Program-made: the position numbers and the translations under genes
Source of the DNA: Pseudarthrobacter oxydans
GTDB taxonomy: Bacteria; Actinomycetota; Actinomycetes; Actinomycetales; Micrococcaceae
Assembly (NCBI RefSeq): GCF_013314975.1
Contig: NZ_JABTYH010000020.1
Coordinates: 1 to 64,000 of the forward strand
Reading direction: 5' to 3'
DNA: 64,000 nucleotides
Notes under the pieces: generated by a model
The model's input: only the letters and a program-made list of their open reading frames with translations
Database searches by the model: none
Told to the model about the DNA's origin: nothing
Part shown: in pieces, positions 26,828 to 35,864 of the stretch
Layout: each line of letters starts with the position of its first letter
Numbering within the stretch: position 1 is the first letter of the stretch

Positions 26828-28164
26828 AGCTGTTCCCCCTCTTTGCCGATTTCCGACTCGGCGGAATCCTTGTCCAACAGGTTGAACCACTCGGCTGCGG
26901 TGGCCACATCCTTGTCCCCGCGGCCCGAAAGGTTCACAATGACGATCTTGTCCTGCGCCGTGCCGCCGCTGGCCGCGGCTTCGGCGGCGAGGCGCCGGCC
27001 CACCTTGATGGCCCCCGCCAGGGCATGGGAGGACTCGATGGCGGGAATGATGCCTTCCGTGCGGCACAGCAGCCGGAAGGACTCCATGGCCTCGCTGTCC
27101 GTGATGGGCTCGTAGCTCACCCGACCGATGTCCGCCAGGTAGGAGTGCTCGGGGCCCACACCGGGGTAGTCGAGGCCTGCGGAAATCGAGTGCGACTCGA
27201 TGGTCTGGCCGTCGTCGTCCTGCATGAGGTAGGAACGGGCGCCGTGCAGCACGCCGGGCTTGCCCAGCGTGATGGTGGCCGCGTGGCGTCCGGTGTCCAC
27301 GCCGTCACCGCCGGCTTCGAAGCCGTAGATCTTCACGGACGGATCGTCAAGGAAGCCGTGGAAGATACCGATGGCGTTGGAGCCGCCGCCGATGCACGCG
27401 CAGACAGCGTCGGGGAGCCGGCCTTCCTGCTCGAGGATCTGGGCGCGGGCTTCCTCGCCGATGACTTCGTGGAAGTACCGGACCATGGCCGGGAACGGGT
27501 GGGCCCCGGCTGCGGTGCCCAGGAGGTAGTGGGTGTTGTCCACGTTGGCCACCCAGTCGCGCAGGGCGTCGTTGATGGCGTCCTTGAGGGTCTGCGATCC
27601 GCTGGTCACGGGGATCACGGTGGCGCCAAGGAGTTCCATGCGGGCAACGTTCAGCGCCTGGCGGCGGCAGTCCTCGGCACCCATGTACACCACGCATTCG
27701 AGCCCCATGAGGGCAGCGGCGGTGGCGCTGGCCACGCCGTGCTGGCCTGCGCCGGTCTCGGCGATGACGCGGGTCTTGCCCATCCTCTTGGCGAGCAGCG
27801 CCTGGCCGAGGACGTTGTTGATCTTGTGCGATCCGGTGTGGTTGAGGTCCTCGCGCTTGAGGAAGATGCGCACGCCCCCGGCATGCTGGGAGAAGCGCTT
27901 GGCTTCGGTCAGGAGCGACGGCCGGCCGGAGTAGTTCTTGTTCAGGTCGGCGATCTGGGCCCGGAATTCGGGATCTTCCTTGGCCTTGTTGAAGGTTTCC
28001 TCGAGTTCGTCCAGCGCGGCGATCAGGGATTCCGGCATCCACCGTCCGCCGTAGCTTCCGAAATAGGGTCCCGGGGCGTGCTTGAGGGAGCCTCCCTGCA
28101 GGAATGCTTCGGCGGCATTGTTGTCAGTATCGTTGTCGGCGTTGCCGGAGGGTGCTTCAGCCAT
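26824..28164 (-). CDS. trpB: tryptophan synthase beta subunit
   Basis: The PLP enzyme joins indole and serine to tryptophan. It has 446 residues, with [15 protein letters not shown] at the N-terminus, the PLP lysine in [31 protein letters not shown], and the phosphate cup [10 protein letters not shown]. The first 30 residues are a poorly conserved extension, so a later start is possible. It lies 115 bases downstream of trpC across a pair of hairpins and overlaps trpA. Confidence 0.97.
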   Translation of the reverse strand: MAEAPSGNADNDTDNNAAEAFLQGGSLKHAPGPYFGSYGGRWMPESLIAALDELEETFNKAKEDPEFRAQIADLNKNYSGRPSLLTEAKRFSQHAGGVRIFLKREDLNHTGSHKINNVLGQALLAKRMGKTRVIAETGAGQHGVASATAAALMGLECVVYMGAEDCRRQALNVARMELLGATVIPVTSGSQTLKDAINDALRDWVANVDNTHYLLGTAAGAHPFPAMVRYFHEVIGEEARAQILEQEGRLPDAVCACIGGGSNAIGIFHGFLDDPSVKIYGFEAGGDGVDTGRHAATITLGKPGVLHGARSYLMQDDDGQTIESHSISAGLDYPGVGPEHSYLADIGRVSYEPITDSEAMESFRLLCRTEGIIPAIESSHALAGAIKVGRRLAAEAAASGGTAQDKIVIVNLSGRGDKDVATAAEWFNLLDKDSAESEIGKEGEQL

Positions 28165-28214
28165 CAGTCCCGTCCTCTTCCAGTTGGATGTTTCTCAAAG
28201 TGTGGTTCCTGCGG

Positions 28215-28254
28215 GCCGGCCGGGCAGGACCGGCCGGCGGGGCACAGCCCCGCC
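28215..28254 (-). promoter_or_regulatory. paired GC-rich hairpins between trpC and trpB
   Basis: GCCGGCCGG (28215-28223) pairs with CCGGCCGGC (28230-28238), and GGCGGGGC (28236-28243) pairs with GCCCCGCC (28247-28254). The two stems share bases 28236-28238 and so compete. They could attenuate or process the trp transcript before trpB; this is inference. Confidence 0.4.
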
Positions 28255-28279
28255 TTCTGCTCCTGCACCTTTGTGTGCG

Positions 28280-29101
28280 TCAGCCGCGGGCGGCAATGGC
28301 GGCGGCGCCTGCCGCCTTGAACTCGGCGATCCGCTCCTGCGGTGTCGAGTGGCTCACCAGGGCCTCGCCGACGAGGACGGCGTTGGCGCCGCTGGCGGCG
28401 TAGTGCGTGACGTCGTCGGCGTCCCGTACGCCGGACTCGGCAACCACCACTGCCCCGGCCGGGATCTGCCCTGCCAGCGAGGCGAAAACGGAACGGTCGA
28501 CGTCGAGCGTCTTCAGGTTCCGTACGTTGACGCCGATGATGCGCGCCTGCGCGGCAACGGCCCGCTCGATCTCCTCTTCGGTGTGCGTTTCCACCAGCAC
28601 GTTCATGCCAAGTTCGCGGCTGAGGGCGCTGAACTCGGCGAGCTGGGCGTCGGAGAGCGCGGCAACGATGAGGAGGATCAGGTCCGCGCCGTGGGCGCGG
28701 GCTTCCCAGATCTGGTACTCGTCAAGCGTGAAGTCCTTCCGCAGGAGCGGAACGTCGACGGCGGCCCGCACGGCGTCGAGGTCCGCGAGGGACCCGCTGA
28801 AGCGGCGCTGCTCGGTGAGGACACTGATGACGGAGGCACCGCCGTCGGCATACTGCCTGGCGAGGGACGCGGGGTCCCCGATAGCGGCGAGGTCCCCCTT
28901 GGAGGGGCTGCGGCGTTTGATTTCCGCGATGACTTTGAGCTCAGCCCGGGAGGGCGAAGGGCCGCCGAGCGCTGCCCAGGCGTCGCGGGCAGGTGCCGCG
29001 GCCTGCGCCAGGTCCTTCAGTTCAGCCAGTGAAACAAGCTGTTTCCGGGCCTCCATATCCTCCCTGACACCGGCGTTGATGTCATCGAGAACAGTGGACA
29101 T
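28280..29101 (-). CDS. trpC: indole-3-glycerol phosphate synthase
   Basis: The 273-residue barrel enzyme makes indole-3-glycerol phosphate from CdRP. Visible motifs are VIAEIKRRSPSKGDLA with the catalytic Lys near 66, VPLLRKDFTLDEYQIWEAR, GVNVRNLKTLDVDR and VVAESGV, ending in GANAVLVGEALV. It is not fused to TrpF, and no trpF or trpD is in this window. Its ATG overlaps the stop of the preceding small membrane gene as TGATG. Confidence 0.97.
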   Translation of the reverse strand: MSTVLDDINAGVREDMEARKQLVSLAELKDLAQAAAPARDAWAALGGPSPSRAELKVIAEIKRRSPSKGDLAAIGDPASLARQYADGGASVISVLTEQRRFSGSLADLDAVRAAVDVPLLRKDFTLDEYQIWEARAHGADLILLIVAALSDAQLAEFSALSRELGMNVLVETHTEEEIERAVAAQARIIGVNVRNLKTLDVDRSVFASLAGQIPAGAVVVAESGVRDADDVTHYAASGANAVLVGEALVSHSTPQERIAEFKAAGAAAIAARG

Positions 29102-29388
29102 CAGTGGCCGGAGTTCTTCAGCTTGCTGCCTTCAACGCCGTAGCCTGCCTTGCGCATGATGTAGCCCAGGATCAGGCCGAGCACCATGACGCCGCCGCCG
29201 GCAATGAAGATGGGGGTGTTGGCAATGACGAACGCGATTGACATGATCAGGGCGCCGACCAGCATCACGATGACGCAGGTCCAGGCTGCGGGGCTGTTGC
29301 CGTGGCCAAGTTCCTGGCTGTGGTCGATGACGCCCGGGGCTACCGTGCGGGTGCCGGACTTGGAAACGGACGCAGGTGCTTTGCTCAT
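29101..29388 (-). CDS. HGxxPAAW-family small membrane protein
   Basis: This is a small integral membrane protein of 95 residues, starting at ATG 29388 with AGGAG six bases upstream. It shows the name-giving motif HGNSPAAW near 29-36, two membrane segments (TCVIVMLVGALIMSIAFVIA and FIAGGGVMVLGLILGYIM) and the end RKAGYG. The family is widespread in Actinobacteria and regularly lies inside the trp operon, but I know of no proven function. It overlaps trpC and follows the Trp-associated membrane gene, so a role linked to tryptophan supply is inferred from context only. Confidence 0.85.
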   Translation of the reverse strand: MSKAPASVSKSGTRTVAPGVIDHSQELGHGNSPAAWTCVIVMLVGALIMSIAFVIANTPIFIAGGGVMVLGLILGYIMRKAGYGVEGSKLKNSGH

Positions 29389-29492
29389 GGAAATCTCCTC
29401 AGGGTGAATACTGCTTACATTCTGCCATTTTTTGGCCCGCAACCGTTTATCGGGCGGCGCGCTGCCGGTGCCCGGTGTCCGCGCGGGGCGCG

Positions 29493-30179
29493 TCAGGTGG
29501 GATCGTCGCCGCGGGAGAGCCGGTCCCAGCTGTCGATCTCGTCGACGGGACCCGCGGCCGCGGGGCTGCCCGCCGCCGGTGCGTCATATTTCGTCCGGGC
29601 TTTCCAGTGCCGTCCAGCGGGGACGATCACCAGGGCAGCCAGTGCCAGCAGGCATCCGGCCACGACGGCGAGGACCGGGAATGCTGTGACAGCCACCTGG
29701 GCCTGGCTTCCGGTGACGCCGGTCGCTTCCGCTATGGATCCCTGGGCGGCCGCCAGCGGGCTGGCGAGGACCGTCGCGGCTGCTGCGACAATTCCGGCGG
29801 CGGCCAGGACGATGATGGCGGTGATGATCCACCGGGCAATCCGGCCGGCAATGGCGGCTGCCAGGCCCCCGGCGAGGGCCACCAGAGCCAGGGCCGTGAC
29901 GGCGGTGGCCGCCTTGCTGCCCTGCACCGGGAGCGGTTCCTGCGCGGCGCCGCCCTGGCCAAGCTGGTTGGGATCGAGGGTCACACTGATCCAGGTCTGG
30001 GTGGTGGTGCCGAAGACCGCCAGCGCCAGCACGGCAATGAGCAGCACCAGCGTGGACTTACGGGCCCAGGCCGGCGCCGCGGGACCCTTGGCCGCAGCTG
30101 CCGCCTGCCCTGCGCCTGCCTGTCCCGATACGGGTTCCCGTGCTGATGAGGGTTCCTGTGAGCCTTCCGGACGGGGCAT
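29493..30179 (-). CDS. Trp biosynthesis-associated membrane protein
   Basis: The protein of 228 residues has a flexible N-terminal tail and about four membrane segments: STLVLLIAVLALAVFG, ALALVALAGGLAAAIAG, IITAIIVLAAAGIVAAAATV and FPVLAVVAGCLLALAALVI. TQTWISVTL after the first segment is typical of the actinobacterial trp-operon membrane protein family (TIGR02234 type). Function is unknown; transport or sensing related to tryptophan is often guessed. Its start overlaps the trpE stop as TGATG, so the two are coupled. Confidence 0.82.
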   Translation of the reverse strand: MPRPEGSQEPSSAREPVSGQAGAGQAAAAAKGPAAPAWARKSTLVLLIAVLALAVFGTTTQTWISVTLDPNQLGQGGAAQEPLPVQGSKAATAVTALALVALAGGLAAAIAGRIARWIITAIIVLAAAGIVAAAATVLASPLAAAQGSIAEATGVTGSQAQVAVTAFPVLAVVAGCLLALAALVIVPAGRHWKARTKYDAPAAGSPAAAGPVDEIDSWDRLSRGDDPT

Positions 30180-31741
30180 CAGGAGTCCGACCCGCCGGGA
30201 AGCGAGTCCGCGGAGATGTTCTGCAAGGTGCCCGCGGTGTGGACGGCGCGGAGGGGCGCCGCGGCCTTGTTGACGGTTTCCAGGGCCTCGGTGTCGTTGA
30301 CCGAATCAGCCACGATGCCGCCCCCGGCCTGGACGTAGGCGCGCCCGTCCCGGATCAGAGCGGAGCGGATGGCGATGGCCATGTCCATGTCGCCGGCGAA
30401 ATCCAGGTAGCCCACCACTCCGCCGTAGATGCCCCTGCGGTGCGGTTCGAGTTCATCCAGGAGCCGCAGCGCACGTGGTTTGGGGGCGCCGGACAGTGTG
30501 CCCGCCGGAAAGGTTGCCTTCAGCACGTCGTAGGCCTTGGCCTGGGGCGACAGCTGTCCCACCACGGTGGAGACCAAGTGCATGATGTGGCTGAAGCGCT
30601 CCACCTCCATGAACTGGGTAACGTCCACCGTCCCCGCCACGCAGACCTTGGACAGGTCGTTCCGTGAGAGGTCCACCAGCATCAGGTGTTCAGCGCGTTC
30701 CTTCTGGTCCGCCAGGAGTTCCTCGGCGAGTGCCTTGTCCGCCTCCACCGTCCGGCCCCGCGGCCGGGACCCGGCAATTGGGTGGGTGATGACTTCCTCA
30801 CCGGTCACCGTCACCAGCGCCTCGGGCGAGGAGCCAACAATGGAGTACTCCCGGCCGTCAGCGTCCTCGAGGCTGAAGATGTACATGTAGGGGCTGGGGT
30901 TGGTGTTCCGCAGGACCCGGTAGACGTCCAGGGCCGATGCCTGGCACTCCATTTCGAAGCGGCGGGAGATGACGACCTGGAACACCTCGCCGTCCACGAT
31001 GGCCTCCTTGCCGCGGTCCAGGGCAGCCAGGTACTCGGCCTCGTCCCAGCGTTCCTGGACGCTGGAGGCAAAGTCCAGTGCCGCGGGAGCCAGGACCGAG
31101 ACGGGCTGCGCCACGGGGGTGCTGACCTTGGCGAGCAGCGCTTTGACCCGGGCCACAGCGTCGTGCCAGGCCTCATCCACCCGCTCGGAGCTGTCATCGA
31201 AGTTGATGGCGTTGGCGATAAGCAGCACGGTGCCGTCCACATTGTCGTGGACGGCCATGTCCGTGACCAGGTTCAACGCCATTTCGGGGAGCTGCAGGTC
31301 GTCCTCGGGCGGGCTGACCAGGCGTTCCCAGTGCCGGACCGTTTCCCAGCCCAGGAATCCCACCAGGCCGGAGGTGAAGGGCGGCAGTCCGTCGAACCTG
31401 TCGGTGCGGAGGGCTTCAATGGTGTCGCGGATGGCGTCCACCGGGCTGCCGTCCACGGGGACCCCGGCGGGAGGCTGGCCCAGCCAGTGCGCGTTCCCGT
31501 CCTTGGTGGTCAGCGTGGCCCTGGACCTCGCGCCGATAAAGGAGTAGCGGGACCACGCCCCGCCTACTGCCGCGGATTCCATCAGGAAGGTGCCGGGCTG
31601 GCCGTTGGCGAGCTTCCGGTAGAGGCCGATGGGGGTCTCGGCGTCCGCGAGCACCTTGAGCCGGACAGGGATGACGCGGCTGTGCCCGGCCAGCTCCCGG
31701 AATTCCTCGAGGCCCGGGCTGATGATTCCAAGGTCCTGCAT
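30179..31741 (-). CDS. trpE: anthranilate synthase component I
   Basis: The 520-residue enzyme converts chorismate to anthranilate with ammonia from TrpG, which is not in this window. The N-terminal domain has SFLESAAVGG-like LMESAAVGGAWSRYSFIGA, part of the tryptophan feedback site. The C-terminal chorismate-binding domain shows HPIAGSRPRGRT, DLSRNDLSKV, ATFPAGTLSGAPKPRAL, GIYGGVVGYLDF and QAGGGIVADS. It heads the cluster trpE-membrane protein-HGxxPAAW-trpC-trpB-trpA-lgt. The 117 bases before it show no Trp-rich leader peptide. Confidence 0.97.
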   Translation of the reverse strand: MQDLGIISPGLEEFRELAGHSRVIPVRLKVLADAETPIGLYRKLANGQPGTFLMESAAVGGAWSRYSFIGARSRATLTTKDGNAHWLGQPPAGVPVDGSPVDAIRDTIEALRTDRFDGLPPFTSGLVGFLGWETVRHWERLVSPPEDDLQLPEMALNLVTDMAVHDNVDGTVLLIANAINFDDSSERVDEAWHDAVARVKALLAKVSTPVAQPVSVLAPAALDFASSVQERWDEAEYLAALDRGKEAIVDGEVFQVVISRRFEMECQASALDVYRVLRNTNPSPYMYIFSLEDADGREYSIVGSSPEALVTVTGEEVITHPIAGSRPRGRTVEADKALAEELLADQKERAEHLMLVDLSRNDLSKVCVAGTVDVTQFMEVERFSHIMHLVSTVVGQLSPQAKAYDVLKATFPAGTLSGAPKPRALRLLDELEPHRRGIYGGVVGYLDFAGDMDMAIAIRSALIRDGRAYVQAGGGIVADSVNDTEALETVNKAAAPLRAVHTAGTLQNISADSLPGGSDS

Positions 31742-31858
31742 GGCTATGCTGTTCCGCCTGTTCTCGTTGGTCCGTCTGCGCCGGCGCCTGTAGGTGTGCT
31801 TGCGGGGGCAGCCGGCCCTCCCCCGAGGGTCCGCAGCGGGCTGCGGTTCCTGAGTTGT

Positions 31859-32302
31859 TCAGCCTGCCTGGCCGGTGGTGACAGCCAGGTCCCGGCCGTC
31901 GAAGCAGGTCCGGGTGCCCGTGTGGCACGCTGCGCCCACCTGGTCCACCCGCACCAGCAACGCGTCGCCGTCGCAGTCCATCGCCACGGACTTGACCCAC
32001 TGCACGTGCCCGGAAGTGTCCCCCTTGCGCCAGTACTCCTGGCGGGAACGCGAGTAGAAGGTCACCCGCCCGGTGGTCATGGTGCGATGCAGCGCTTCGT
32101 CGTCCATCCAGCCCAGCATGAGGACCTCGTTGGTGTCGTACTGCTGCACCACGGCGGCTACGAGGCCGGCACTGTCGCGCTTGAGCGCGGCGGCCAGTTC
32201 GCCGGGAAGCGGGCTTGGGTTTGCTGCGGCGGCCGGGCCGGGCGCGGCAGCCACGGGCACGGCAGAGCCGGGGTTCGGGACGGGGGCGGGGTACTCAGAC
32301 AT
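31859..32302 (-). CDS. hisI: phosphoribosyl-AMP cyclohydrolase
   Basis: This enzyme opens the purine ring of PR-AMP in histidine synthesis. From ATG 32302 it has 147 residues, including a 35-residue A/P-rich extension before the domain. The domain shows [41 protein letters not shown] and CHTGTRTCF with the zinc cysteines. It is the monofunctional form, with hisE separate at 34939. It lies upstream of trpE, as usual in Arthrobacter. A TAGACT box seven bases before the ATG and no ribosome site suggest leaderless translation. Confidence 0.95.
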   Translation of the reverse strand: MSEYPAPVPNPGSAVPVAAAPGPAAAANPSPLPGELAAALKRDSAGLVAAVVQQYDTNEVLMLGWMDDEALHRTMTTGRVTFYSRSRQEYWRKGDTSGHVQWVKSVAMDCDGDALLVRVDQVGAACHTGTRTCFDGRDLAVTTGQAG

Positions 32303-32309
32303 CAGGTCA

Positions 32310-32315
32310 AGTCTA
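32310..32315 (-). promoter_or_regulatory. -10 box, probable leaderless hisI mRNA
   Basis: TAGACT, then seven bases TGACCTG, then the hisI ATG. No Shine-Dalgarno sequence lies between. Confidence 0.6.
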
Positions 32316-32400
32316 GTGCCTGCGCCGCGGCCCCGGATGTGTGTGAACAACGGCACGCCAGCAGGGGCAGCCGCGCTGCCCAACTCCACGCCTGTCATGC

Positions 32401-32406
32401 TAGTTT
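32401..32406 (+). promoter_or_regulatory. -10 box, probable leaderless mRNA
   Basis: TAGTTT lies eight bases before ATG 32415 (five before the in-frame GTG 32412), with no ribosome site. It is divergent from the hisI promoter about 90 bases away. Confidence 0.5.
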
Positions 32407-32414
32407 CACAAGTG

Positions 32415-33059
32415 ATGCATTTCGTCGAACCGTCCCGAGAAGTCCTGGCCGAGACCCTGCTTGCGGCCGGTCCTGATGCGCCCACGCTGTGCAAGGGCTG
32501 GCGCACCAGGGACCTTGCCGCGCACCTGTACCTGCGCGAACGCAAGGCAGCCGTAGGGCTGGGCCTGATCATCAAACGGCTGGCCAAAGCCTCGGACCAG
32601 GCGACTGCCAGGCTCGCTGCGAAGCTGACCACTGCGGAAGCGTACGCAAAGCTGGTCAACACGTTCCGCGCAGGACCGCCTGCGCTGTCCCCGATGAACA
32701 TCAAGGCCCTCGACGAGAGCTCCAACCTCATCGAATACTTCGTGCACACGGAGGACATCCGCCGCGCCGTTGACCGGTGGGCGCCGCGGGCACTCGACGA
32801 GGCGTACTCGGAGGCGCTCTGGGACGAACTCGTCAAGCGCGCCGCGATCCTTTACCGCGGCGTTGACCTGGGAATCGTCCTGGTTCGCCCGTCCGGGCCC
32901 CGCCACGTCGCCAAGCGCGCACCTGTTTCGGTGGCCATCGTGGGCGAGCCGGGCGAGCTGCTGATGCACGCCCACGGCCGCACCCGCCACGCCCTGGTGA
33001 CCTTCGAAGGCCAGCCCGACGCCGTCGCCCTCCTCCAGTCAGCCGAAGTAGGCCTTTAA
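32415..33059 (+). CDS. TIGR03085-type metal-binding protein (DinB/MDMPI-like)
   Basis: The 214-residue protein opens with [20 protein letters not shown] and [20 protein letters not shown], whose [10 protein letters not shown] motif gives one metal histidine. Later [12 protein letters not shown] adds H and E. This is the four-helix metal fold of mycothiol-dependent maleylpyruvate isomerase relatives. Members of this subfamily are common in Actinobacteria and their reaction is not known; a mycothiol-linked transferase is plausible. The gene stands alone, convergent to hisF across a perfect inverted repeat. Confidence 0.83.
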   Translation: MHFVEPSREVLAETLLAAGPDAPTLCKGWRTRDLAAHLYLRERKAAVGLGLIIKRLAKASDQATARLAAKLTTAEAYAKLVNTFRAGPPALSPMNIKALDESSNLIEYFVHTEDIRRAVDRWAPRALDEAYSEALWDELVKRAAILYRGVDLGIVLVRPSGPRHVAKRAPVSVAIVGEPGELLMHAHGRTRHALVTFEGQPDAVALLQSAEVGL

Positions 33060-33061
33060 CC

Positions 33062-33127
33062 CCCAACTAAGTAGCGCTAAGTGTCGTTATGAGCCCTCAA
33101 GACGACACTTAGCGCTACTTAGTTGGG
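33062..33127. repeat. 26-bp perfect inverted repeat between convergent genes
   Basis: The left arm 33062-33087 (CCCAACTAAGTAGCGCTAAG...) is exactly complementary to 33102-33127, and the 14-base loop can pair GAG with CTC. It begins three bases after one gene stop and ends 12 bases before the hisF stop, so it can end transcription both ways. The stem is far longer than a terminator needs and carries an inner palindrome, AGCGCT. Confidence 0.9.
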
Positions 33128-33139
33128 TTGGGACACGCT

Positions 33140-33916
33140 TTAGCGGACTTCGAAGCCTGCGTTCCGGATGGCGTCCTTGACCTGGGACATCATGTTGTCC
33201 GGTCCCCAGTGGAAGATCGATGCTGCCAGCACGGCGTCTGCACCCGCGGCGACGGCCGGGGGGAAGTGGGCAGGCTCCCCTGCTCCGCCGGAGGCAATGA
33301 TGGGCACCTTGACCGCAGCCCGGACCAGCCTGATGAGCTCCAGGTCGAAGCCGTCCTTGGTGCCGTCGGCGTCAATGGAGTTGAGCAGGATCTCGCCCAC
33401 GCCGCGGTCCGCGGCTTCCCGGGCCCAGGCAATCGCGTCGATCCCGGTACCGGTCCGTCCGCCGTGGGTGGTCACTTCGAATCCCGACGGCCTGGGCTGG
33501 GAACCGGGGCGGGTGCGGCGGGCATCGAGGGACAGGACAAGCACCTGGGAACCGAAGTGCCGGGTGATCTCATCGATGACATCGGGCCGGGCGACGGCTG
33601 CGGTGTTGATGGACGCCTTGTCCGCGCCGTACCTCAGCAGCTTGTCCACCTCGGCAACACCGCGGACGCCGCCGCCCACCGTGAGCGGAATGAAGACTTC
33701 CTCCGCGGTGCGGCGGACCACGTCAAAGGTGGTCTCCCGGTTGCCCGAGGACGCCGTGACGTCCAGGAAGGTCAGCTCGTCCGCGCCGGCGTTGTCGTAG
33801 CGGTGCGCCAGCTCCACGGGATCGCCGGCATCCCGCAGGCCTTCGAAGTTAACGCCTTTGACGACGCGCCCGGCGTCCACGTCGAGGCAGGGAATGACGC
33901 GTACTGCTACTGCCAT
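33140..33916 (-). CDS. hisF: imidazole glycerol phosphate synthase, cyclase subunit
   Basis: HisF closes the imidazole ring with ammonia from HisH (not in this window). The protein of 258 residues is a half-barrel duplication with catalytic Asp in [19 protein letters not shown] near 12 and the second Asp in [10 protein letters not shown] near 130. It also has [16 protein letters not shown] and [14 protein letters not shown] precedes the ATG. It is downstream of hisG on the same strand. Confidence 0.97.
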   Translation of the reverse strand: MAVAVRVIPCLDVDAGRVVKGVNFEGLRDAGDPVELAHRYDNAGADELTFLDVTASSGNRETTFDVVRRTAEEVFIPLTVGGGVRGVAEVDKLLRYGADKASINTAAVARPDVIDEITRHFGSQVLVLSLDARRTRPGSQPRPSGFEVTTHGGRTGTGIDAIAWAREAADRGVGEILLNSIDADGTKDGFDLELIRLVRAAVKVPIIASGGAGEPAHFPPAVAAGADAVLAASIFHWGPDNMMSQVKDAIRNAGFEVR

Positions 33917-33987
33917 GGGAGCTCCTGGAAATTCTGTCTTTTTTGCGCTCGGTTGTTAGAGCGCGGGTCGGTACTGCGGGGGCCGGC

Positions 33988-34848
33988 TCAGATGCGGCAG
34001 GCGTGGATGCTGCTGACCAGGATGGCGCGTGCGCCGAGGTCGTACAGCTCGTCCATGATCCGGTTGGTTTCCTTCTTTGGGACCATGGAGCGGACGGCCA
34101 CCCAGTCGGAATCCCGCAGCGGGGAGACGGTGGGCGATTCCAGGCCGGGGGTCAGCGCAGCGGCGCTTTCCACCAGTTCCTTGCGGATGTCGTAGTCCAT
34201 CAGTACATACTGGCGCGCCACCAGGACGCCCTGGAGGCGGCGGATCAGGACCTCGATCTCCTTGGCGGTGCCGTTCGCGGCGCCGCCTTCGCCGGTGCGG
34301 CGGATCAGCACGGCCTCGGACTTCAGGATGGGATCGCCGAAGATCTCCATTCCGGCGGCTTTGAGGGTGTTGCCGGTTTCGACGACGTCGGCGATGGCGT
34401 CTGCCACGCCCAGCCTGACCGATGATTCAACGGCGCCGTCAAGGCGGACTACCTTGGCGTTGATGCCCTTCCCGGCGAGGTAGCCGCGGAGCAGGCCGTC
34501 GTAGCTGGTGGCCAGCCGCTTGCCCTCAAGCTGCTCCACCTTGGCGAAGTCCCCGACGGGACCTGCAAAACGGAATGTGGACGCCGCGAAGCCCAGCGGA
34601 AGGAGCTCTTCCGCCTCCACTTCGGCATCCAGGAGAAGGTCGCGTCCGGTGATGCCGACGTCGAGCGTCCCCTGGCCGACGTACACCGCGATGTCCCGCG
34701 GGCGGAGGAAGAAGAACTCGATGTCGTTGTCCGGGTCCACCATAACGAGTTCACGGGTGTCCCGCCGCTGGCGGTAGCCCGCCTCGGAGAGCATGGCAGA
34801 GGCGGCTTCGGACAGGGAGCCCTTGTTGGGGACGGCTACTCGCAGCAT
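33988..34848 (-). CDS. hisG: ATP phosphoribosyltransferase, long form
   Basis: HisG starts histidine synthesis by joining ATP and PRPP. From ATG 34848 (MLRVAVPNKGSLSEAASAML) it has 286 residues; an ATG 42 bases earlier is less likely. It shows VGITGRDLL, ATSYDGLLRGYL, and the PRPP loop region AIADVVETGNTLKAAG. The C-terminal 75 or so residues form the ACT-like histidine feedback domain of the long, hexameric form, so no HisZ is needed. It lies 90 bases after hisE. Confidence 0.96.
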   Translation of the reverse strand: MLRVAVPNKGSLSEAASAMLSEAGYRQRRDTRELVMVDPDNDIEFFFLRPRDIAVYVGQGTLDVGITGRDLLLDAEVEAEELLPLGFAASTFRFAGPVGDFAKVEQLEGKRLATSYDGLLRGYLAGKGINAKVVRLDGAVESSVRLGVADAIADVVETGNTLKAAGMEIFGDPILKSEAVLIRRTGEGGAANGTAKEIEVLIRRLQGVLVARQYVLMDYDIRKELVESAAALTPGLESPTVSPLRDSDWVAVRSMVPKKETNRIMDELYDLGARAILVSSIHACRI

Positions 34849-34938
34849 TGGGGGTCTTTCTGGTGTGGGGAGGTCTAGGTGTTCAGGCAATGCAGGCCAC
34901 GGCGGGCACCGGCGGCGTGGAGCGCGCCGGACCGGTGG

Positions 34939-35202
34939 CTACAGATGCTTGTAGACGTCTTCCAGGGTCAGGCCTTTGGCGAGCATCAGAACCTGCAGGT
35001 GGTACAGCAGCTGGGAAATTTCCTCTGCCGCGGCTTCATCGGATTCATATTCGGCAGCCATCCATACTTCGGCTGCTTCCTCAACGACTTTCTTGCCGAT
35101 GCCGTGCACACCGGAGTCCAATTCAGCGACGGTGCGGGAGCCTTCCGGGCGGGTGGCTGCCTTCTCGCTGAGCTCAGCGAACAGCGTCTCGAAATTCTTC
35201 AC
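34939..35202 (-). CDS. hisE: phosphoribosyl-ATP pyrophosphatase
   Basis: HisE removes pyrophosphate from PR-ATP. The 87-residue protein from GTG 35202 starts [11 protein letters not shown] and has the alpha-helical MazG-like motif [15 protein letters not shown], then [14 protein letters not shown]. It stands apart from hisI in this genome. TAGGCT lies seven bases before the GTG, with GGAGG only two bases before it, too close for a normal ribosome site; leaderless translation is likely. Confidence 0.95.
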   Translation of the reverse strand: MKNFETLFAELSEKAATRPEGSRTVAELDSGVHGIGKKVVEEAAEVWMAAEYESDEAAAEEISQLLYHLQVLMLAKGLTLEDVYKHL

Positions 35203-35209
35203 GCCCTCC

Positions 35210-35215
35210 AGCCTA
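35210..35215 (-). promoter_or_regulatory. -10 box, probable leaderless hisE mRNA
   Basis: TAGGCT, seven bases GGAGGGC, then GTG 35202 on the minus strand. This would give hisE-hisG-hisF a promoter separate from the rib genes. Confidence 0.5.
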
Positions 35216-35305
35216 CTTGCTGCAGCCCACAGGGCGCTTCCCGGGCCGTTGCATGACGGGCGCGATGTGAGCGAATACACAAGCGCGCCCGTCCTGCGGG
35301 CTCCG

Positions 35306-35794
35306 TTACTTGCCGTACTGCTTGAGCACGACGGCGGTGGCCAGCGCCGCGGTGACGGCCTCGTGGCCTTTGTCTTCCTTGGAGCCGGGAAGGCCGGCAC
35401 GGTCCAGGCCCTGCTGTTCGGTGTCGCAGGTCAGGACGCCGAAGCCCACCGGGACGCCGGTGCGCACGCTGACGTCGGTGAGTCCCGACGTCGCTGCCTG
35501 GCACACGTAGTCAAAGTGCGGGGTTCCGCCGCGGATGACGACGCCGAGGGCCACGACGGCGTCGAAGTGCGGTGCGAGCCGGGCGGCGGCAACCGGCAGC
35601 TCAAAGCTTCCCGGTACGCGCAGGACGGTGGGCTCGGCGATGCCGGCGTCCTTCGCTGCCCGGAGCGCTCCGTCCAGCAGCCCGTCCATGATCTGGGTGT
35701 GCCAGCTGGCCGCCACAATCGCCAGCCGCAGCTGGGACGTTTCTGCGGGGTTGAGGGTGCTGAGGTCGATATCGGGGGCGCCGTGTCCGCTCAT
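35306..35794 (-). CDS. ribH: 6,7-dimethyl-8-ribityllumazine synthase
   Basis: RibH condenses DHBP with the pyrimidine amine in riboflavin synthesis. The 162-residue protein has [49 protein letters not shown] with the catalytic His, and [13 protein letters not shown]. The length is normal for this capsid-forming enzyme. It lies 70 bases after ribA and closes the riboflavin transcript. Confidence 0.97.
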   Translation of the reverse strand: MSGHGAPDIDLSTLNPAETSQLRLAIVAASWHTQIMDGLLDGALRAAKDAGIAEPTVLRVPGSFELPVAAARLAPHFDAVVALGVVIRGGTPHFDYVCQAATSGLTDVSVRTGVPVGFGVLTCDTEQQGLDRAGLPGSKEDKGHEAVTAALATAVVLKQYGK

Positions 35795-35864
35795 GGGTCA
35801 GTCTCTTCCGTTCAGTGGTGGTGTGTGTTGTCAGTGCCGGGGCCGGAGGGCAGGCCTCAGCCGG

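Noticed and set aside
31742..31858. Trp leader peptide attenuator before trpE
   Set aside because: I read the minus strand here and found no short frame with consecutive Trp codons and no terminator/antiterminator pair.
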